Part shown: positions 8,486 to 11,475 of the stretch, piece after piece | Numbering within the stretch: the first letter of the stretch is position 1 | How the letters are laid out: each line of letters starts with the position of its first letter | Assembly: GCF_903642095.1 (NCBI RefSeq) | Contig: NZ_CAHJWD020000459.1 | Span: 1 to 11,475 of the forward strand | Source of the DNA: Bathymodiolus brooksi thiotrophic gill symbiont | GTDB lineage: Bacteria; Pseudomonadota; Gammaproteobacteria; PS1; Pseudothioglobaceae | Reading direction: 5' to 3' | DNA length: 11,475 bases | Program-made: the position numbers and the translations under genes | Notes under the pieces: model-generated | Databases searched by the model: none | Told to the model about the DNA's origin: nothing | The model's input: the letters and a program-made list of their open reading frames with translations, nothing else

Positions 8486-9436
8486 ATGAAAATTGCCATA
8501 CTAATGGATGATATTGCCAATATCAATCCAAAAAAAGATTCCTCGCTGGCTATGATGCTGGAGGCTGTGCGTCGTGGTTGGGAAGTTTGGACATTTGACA
8601 CTACGGATTTATTTGCAGACAAAAGTGGTGTTTATGCATACACTTCGCAAACTTTGGTAACTGACAATCTTGAACATTGGTTTGAAAAACGGCCTAGTCA
8701 AACAATGCCACTTAGTGATTTTAATGTGATTTTGATGCGCAAAGACCCGCCATTTGATATGAATTATATTTACGCCACCTACTTTTTAGAACAAGCAGAA
8801 AAACAAGGGGTGCTGGTTGTCAATAAGCCACAATCTTTGCGTGATGCCAACGAAAAATTATTTGCGCTTAACTTTCCACACTGCATGCCAAAAACACTGG
8901 TTAGTAGTAATCAAACACAAATTAACGCCTTTATTAACGAACAAGAAACAGCGGTGGTCAAGCCACTAGATGGCATGGGTGGACACGATATTTTTAAATT
9001 CAAAGCAGGCGATGATGAAATAAACACAACCTTGGAACGCCTAACAAATAACGGTAAACGGCCTATTATGGTGCAAGAATTTTTGCCTGATATTGTCAAA
9101 GGCGATAAACGCATTCTACTCATTAATGGTAAGCCGATTGATTATTGTCTAGCTCGTATTCCTGCCAAAGGTAATTTCAAGGGCAACCTTGCGGCAGGTG
9201 CTACGGGAGTTGGTCAATCACTCAGCAAGCGTGACTATTATTTATGCGAACAAATTGCACCCACGCTAAAGGCTAAAGGCCTGGTGTTTGTTGGATTAGA
9301 TGTTATTGGTAATTATATTACTGAAATCAATGTAACCAGCCCGACTTGCATTCGTGAACTTGATACACAATTTAATCTAAATATTGCTGGTGTATTATTT
9401 GATGCTATTGAGCAAAAAATCAAATCTCAAAAATAA
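8486..9436 (+). CDS. gshB: glutathione synthetase
   Basis: GshB joins gamma-glutamylcysteine and glycine with ATP to form glutathione, the second step of its synthesis, in the cytosol. The 316 residues match the E. coli enzyme (316) along the whole length. The N-terminal MDDIANINPKKDSS (7-20), MRKDPPFD (84-91) and VNKPQSLRD (112-120) are family signatures. The ATP-grasp domain has KPLDGMGG (159-166), CLARIP (221-226) with GNLAAGA (233-239), and the metal-binding TEINVTSPTC (279-288). The ATG at 8486 aligns with the usual N-terminus. No Shine-Dalgarno sequence stands in front of it, and the -10 element is only seven bases upstream. gshA is not in the window. The gene ends 8 bp from the convergent fluC. 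Confidence 0.97.
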   Translation: MKIAILMDDIANINPKKDSSLAMMLEAVRRGWEVWTFDTTDLFADKSGVYAYTSQTLVTDNLEHWFEKRPSQTMPLSDFNVILMRKDPPFDMNYIYATYFLEQAEKQGVLVVNKPQSLRDANEKLFALNFPHCMPKTLVSSNQTQINAFINEQETAVVKPLDGMGGHDIFKFKAGDDEINTTLERLTNNGKRPIMVQEFLPDIVKGDKRILLINGKPIDYCLARIPAKGNFKGNLAAGATGVGQSLSKRDYYLCEQIAPTLKAKGLVFVGLDVIGNYITEINVTSPTCIRELDTQFNLNIAGVLFDAIEQKIKSQK

Positions 9437-9444
9437 CCTTTTAA

Positions 9445-9819
9445 TTATCGAGTTAATACCACACCAAAACCTGCTGCTGCCAATGACAAAAATACATTCA
9501 ACAAAAGATTAAGGCTGGCTTGCCCATAATGTCCATAACTAATCATTTCAACCGATTCTAAAGACAAAGTTGACATTGTGGTCAAAGAACCTGTCATACC
9601 CACTATTAACAGTAAACGATACACCTCACTCAACTCAGCTTTTAAGATAACCCCCACCAACATGCCTGCCAAAAATGAGCCAACAATATTCGCACTCAAT
9701 GTGCCATAAGGAAAAGCCGACCCAAAAATACCATTCATTAATAGCGTTAAATAATAACGCACACTTGCCCCAATCATTGCACCAATGCCAATCGCCAATA
9801 CAGTTGGGAAAAAAGTCAT
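9445..9819 (-). CDS. fluC: fluoride channel Fluc/CrcB with altered Phe motif
   Basis: Fluc proteins are small inner-membrane fluoride channels that work as antiparallel dimers and lower cytosolic fluoride. The 124 residues are the usual length. Four hydrophobic segments are visible, about 4-25, 36-58, 67-90 and 101-122. Family marks include GAMIGASVRYYL (13-24), GTLSANIVGSF (39-49) with the conserved Asn44, and a Ser at 112. The signature normally written TTFSTF reads TTMSTL (80-85), so both aromatic residues of the pore-lining Phe pair are replaced by Met82 and Leu85. The fold call is secure; fluoride transport is likely but less certain. The ATG overlaps the rarA stop as ATGA, with GAGG placed just before it. 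No fluoride riboswitch is apparent upstream of the pair. Confidence 0.92.
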   Translation of the reverse strand: MTFFPTVLAIGIGAMIGASVRYYLTLLMNGIFGSAFPYGTLSANIVGSFLAGMLVGVILKAELSEVYRLLLIVGMTGSLTTMSTLSLESVEMISYGHYGQASLNLLLNVFLSLAAAGFGVVLTR

Positions 9820-11060
9820 TCTGTGCCTCTAAGTTGTTGTAATTTACCTCTAATTTTAATCTCTAACCCTCTATCCACAGGCTGATAATAAACTTGCTCG
9901 CCCAAACTATTAGGAAAATAAGTTTGCCCCTTAGTAATGCCACCTACCTCATCATGTGCATAACGATAATTCTCACCATAACCCAACGCATTCATCAAAT
10001 CCGTTGGTGCATTGCACAAATGCTTAGGCACTGGTAAATCTCCAGTCTCTTGTGCCTCACTCATCGCCTGATTAAATGCCTTGTAAACCGCATTAGATTT
10101 AGGTGCAACAGCACAATACACCGCTGCTTGTGCAATTGCTCGATTGCCCTCTTTAGCGCCCACCCGTTCATACACATTCCACGCATTTAAAGCAATTTCC
10201 AGTGCCCTAGGATCCGCATTGCCAATATCTTCCGAAGCAATCGCCAGCAATCGCCTAGCAATGGTTTTCGCATCACAACCTGCCACCAACATCCTTGCCA
10301 TCCAATACAAAGCCCCATCAGGAGACGAACCACGCACCGACTTATGAAAAGCCGATAATTGCTGATAAAAAACATCTCCACCCTTATCAAAAACGCTGAT
10401 TTTTTCCTGCAACAACTGCCCCACCGATGCCACATCCAACTTACCCAACTTAGCCAGCGCAATTTGCTCAACAACATTAATCAACCGCCGCGCATCTCCG
10501 CCACTCGCATTCACAATACACTGCTGTGCATCTTCATCCATCAAAGCCAAATTTTCATGCACCAAAGCCCGTTGCAATATCTGCATCAACTCAGTCGCGT
10601 TCAACGGCTCAAGCACATGCACACTTAATCGTGAAAGCAATGCACGATTCAATTCAAACGATGGATTTTCAGTCGTTGCCCCAATCAGCGTAATTAACCC
10701 AGATTCAATATGTGGCAAAAACCCATCCTGCTGTGCTTTATTAAACCGATGAATCTCATCCACAAATAACACCGTTTTCTGCCCAATATTTTGAAACTTC
10801 TTAGCGTTCTCCACCACCGCCCTAAGTTCCTTCACCCCATCCAACACCGCACTCATCTGTGCAAAATGCCCCTCAACCTGCCGACATATAATCCTTGCCA
10901 AAGTCGTCTTCCCCGTGCCAGACGGTCCCCACAAAATCATTGAATGCAAACGCTTATTATCAATCGCCTGTCTCAACGGATGTGCATCACTCAACAAATG
11001 CGACTGCCCAAAGAACGCCTCTAAAGTTTGTGGTCTTAAATTTTCAGCTAAAGGTTGCAT
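9816..11060 (-). CDS. rarA: replication-associated recombination protein RarA (MgsA)
   Basis: RarA is an AAA+ ATPase related to clamp-loader subunits and eukaryotic WRNIP1; it acts at stalled replication forks and with SSB. The 414 residues are of normal length. Visible are [16 protein letters not shown] (4-19), Walker A GPSGTGKT (45-52), Walker B VLFVDEIH (97-104), sensor 1 GATTENPS (127-134) and the arginine-finger region SRLSV (143-147). Sensor 2 lies in [12 protein letters not shown] near 191-202. The C-terminal tetramerisation domain contains [18 protein letters not shown] and [10 protein letters not shown]. The ATG has a modest GGAT ribosome binding site and follows a recognisable promoter. 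It is the first gene of a two-gene unit with fluC; no functional link between the two is known to me. Confidence 0.97.
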   Translation of the reverse strand: MQPLAENLRPQTLEAFFGQSHLLSDAHPLRQAIDNKRLHSMILWGPSGTGKTTLARIICRQVEGHFAQMSAVLDGVKELRAVVENAKKFQNIGQKTVLFVDEIHRFNKAQQDGFLPHIESGLITLIGATTENPSFELNRALLSRLSVHVLEPLNATELMQILQRALVHENLALMDEDAQQCIVNASGGDARRLINVVEQIALAKLGKLDVASVGQLLQEKISVFDKGGDVFYQQLSAFHKSVRGSSPDGALYWMARMLVAGCDAKTIARRLLAIASEDIGNADPRALEIALNAWNVYERVGAKEGNRAIAQAAVYCAVAPKSNAVYKAFNQAMSEAQETGDLPVPKHLCNAPTDLMNALGYGENYRYAHDEVGGITKGQTYFPNSLGEQVYYQPVDRGLEIKIRGKLQQLRGTE

Positions 11061-11114
11061 AATTTATCCATTGAATTGACCCTGCATTTATCAAATACAA
11101 GTTTATTTCCTGTT

Positions 11115-11144
11115 ATTATAATCGCCAAGCTGGAATTATGTAAA
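11115..11144 (-). promoter_or_regulatory. rarA-fluC promoter
   Basis: On the minus strand there is TTTACA (11144-11139, five of six matches), an 18-bp spacer and a perfect TATAAT (11120-11115). The expected start near 11108 gives a leader of about 48 nt before the rarA ATG at 11060. Confidence 0.65.
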
Positions 11145-11426
11145 TTGATGTTTGCCTACTTGTATAACATGCAATATTTTAGATTGATAAAATTAAAGAA
11201 TACAACACTTTTGTATGGTTTTGTTTCAGCAGGAAGTTTTTTATATAAATATGCAAAGACTTCTAACAATTTAAGTGAAAAAGCGTTTTATTCTATAATC
11301 CTCAGTTTTATTGGAGTGAATTCCACACTTTATCAACACAATGTTTAGCTATAATTCTTATCTGTAGTTTTTTGGTAACTCAATATATGGCACTGTCTTT
11401 ATGACTTGGATTGAAACGATATAGCG
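11145..11426. other. AT-rich region without a supported gene
   Basis: The longest plus-strand frame here (11055-11348) begins inside rarA on the opposite strand, has no ribosome binding site at either of its early ATGs and shows no family resemblance. No tRNA or strong terminator was seen. A remnant of a lost gene cannot be excluded. Confidence 0.5.
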
Positions 11427-11454
11427 TGGAAAACTTAAAAAAGTAAGCTATAAT
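11427..11454 (+). promoter_or_regulatory. promoter-like element reading out of the right edge
   Basis: TGGAAA (11427-11432), a 16-bp spacer and a perfect TATAAT (11449-11454) point to the right. The -10 hexamer sits in the loop of an inverted repeat (11436-11446 and 11456-11466). Its gene lies outside the window. Confidence 0.45.
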
Positions 11455-11466
11455 GTAACTTTTTTA
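11436..11466. repeat. inverted repeat around the right-edge -10 element
   Basis: The arms TAAAAAAGTAA (11436-11446) and TAACTTTTTTA (11456-11466) are reverse complements except for one base and are separated by nine bases holding most of the TATAAT. It could be an operator. The AT-only composition makes a stable RNA hairpin unlikely. Confidence 0.5.
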
Positions 11467-11475
11467 CAATAAGAC

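Noticed and set aside
8392..8622. A minus-strand frame crossing the gshB start
   Set aside because: It overlaps the conserved N-terminus of gshB and its promoter, and no supporting ribosome binding site was seen.
10187..10477. A 96-codon minus-strand frame inside rarA
   Set aside because: It is the alternative frame of the well-conserved rarA sequence and has no motif of its own.
11055..11348. A 97-codon plus-strand frame near the right end
   Set aside because: It begins within rarA on the other strand, has no ribosome binding site at the first or a later ATG (11151), and shows only generic hydrophobic content. Too weak to call a gene.

Overview
The window looks like a chromosomal segment of an AT-rich gammaproteobacterium. 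The minus strand carries initiator tRNA-rimP-nusA-infB-rbfA-truB in the same order as the Escherichia coli metY-nusA-infB operon, and TruB and GshB read very close to the E. coli proteins. Low GC, tight packing and short proteins would suit a SUP05/Thioglobaceae-type marine sulfur oxidiser or relative. That placement is inference from general resemblance, not proven here.

Layout, left to right. Positions 1-2319 (minus) hold two accessory genes: a P-loop NTPase of STAND type that runs off the left edge (555 codons visible, C-terminus missing), and upstream of it an unrecognised 208-residue protein. The start of the latter overlaps the stop of truB, so the pair sits at the 3' end of an essential translation operon. 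Positions 2316-8206 (minus) are that operon, read from right to left: initiator tRNA with a good promoter, an intrinsic-terminator-like hairpin, then rimP (30S maturation), nusA (transcription elongation/termination factor), infB (IF2), rbfA (30S maturation) and truB (tRNA pseudouridine 55). The products link transcription to ribosome assembly and to initiation, and the tRNA is the substrate that IF2 uses. The hairpin between tRNA and rimP would make expression of the protein genes depend on read-through.

Positions 8207-8485 are a divergent intergenic region with the tRNA promoter on one side and the gshB promoter on the other. gshB (8486-9436, plus) encodes glutathione synthetase and may be read from a leaderless or nearly leaderless mRNA. 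It converges with an 8-bp gap on fluC, which is the second gene of a rarA-fluC pair (minus) with a 4-base start/stop overlap. rarA has its own promoter. Positions 11061-11475 have no gene I can support. They hold the rarA promoter and, at the right edge, a plus-strand promoter-like element wrapped in an inverted repeat.

The best candidate for something undescribed is the pair at the left edge: an unknown 208-residue protein plus a STAND-like ATPase, both apparently co-transcribed with truB. STAND ATPases are common in bacterial immunity, so a defence role is a reasonable hypothesis, but no effector domain is visible in this window.
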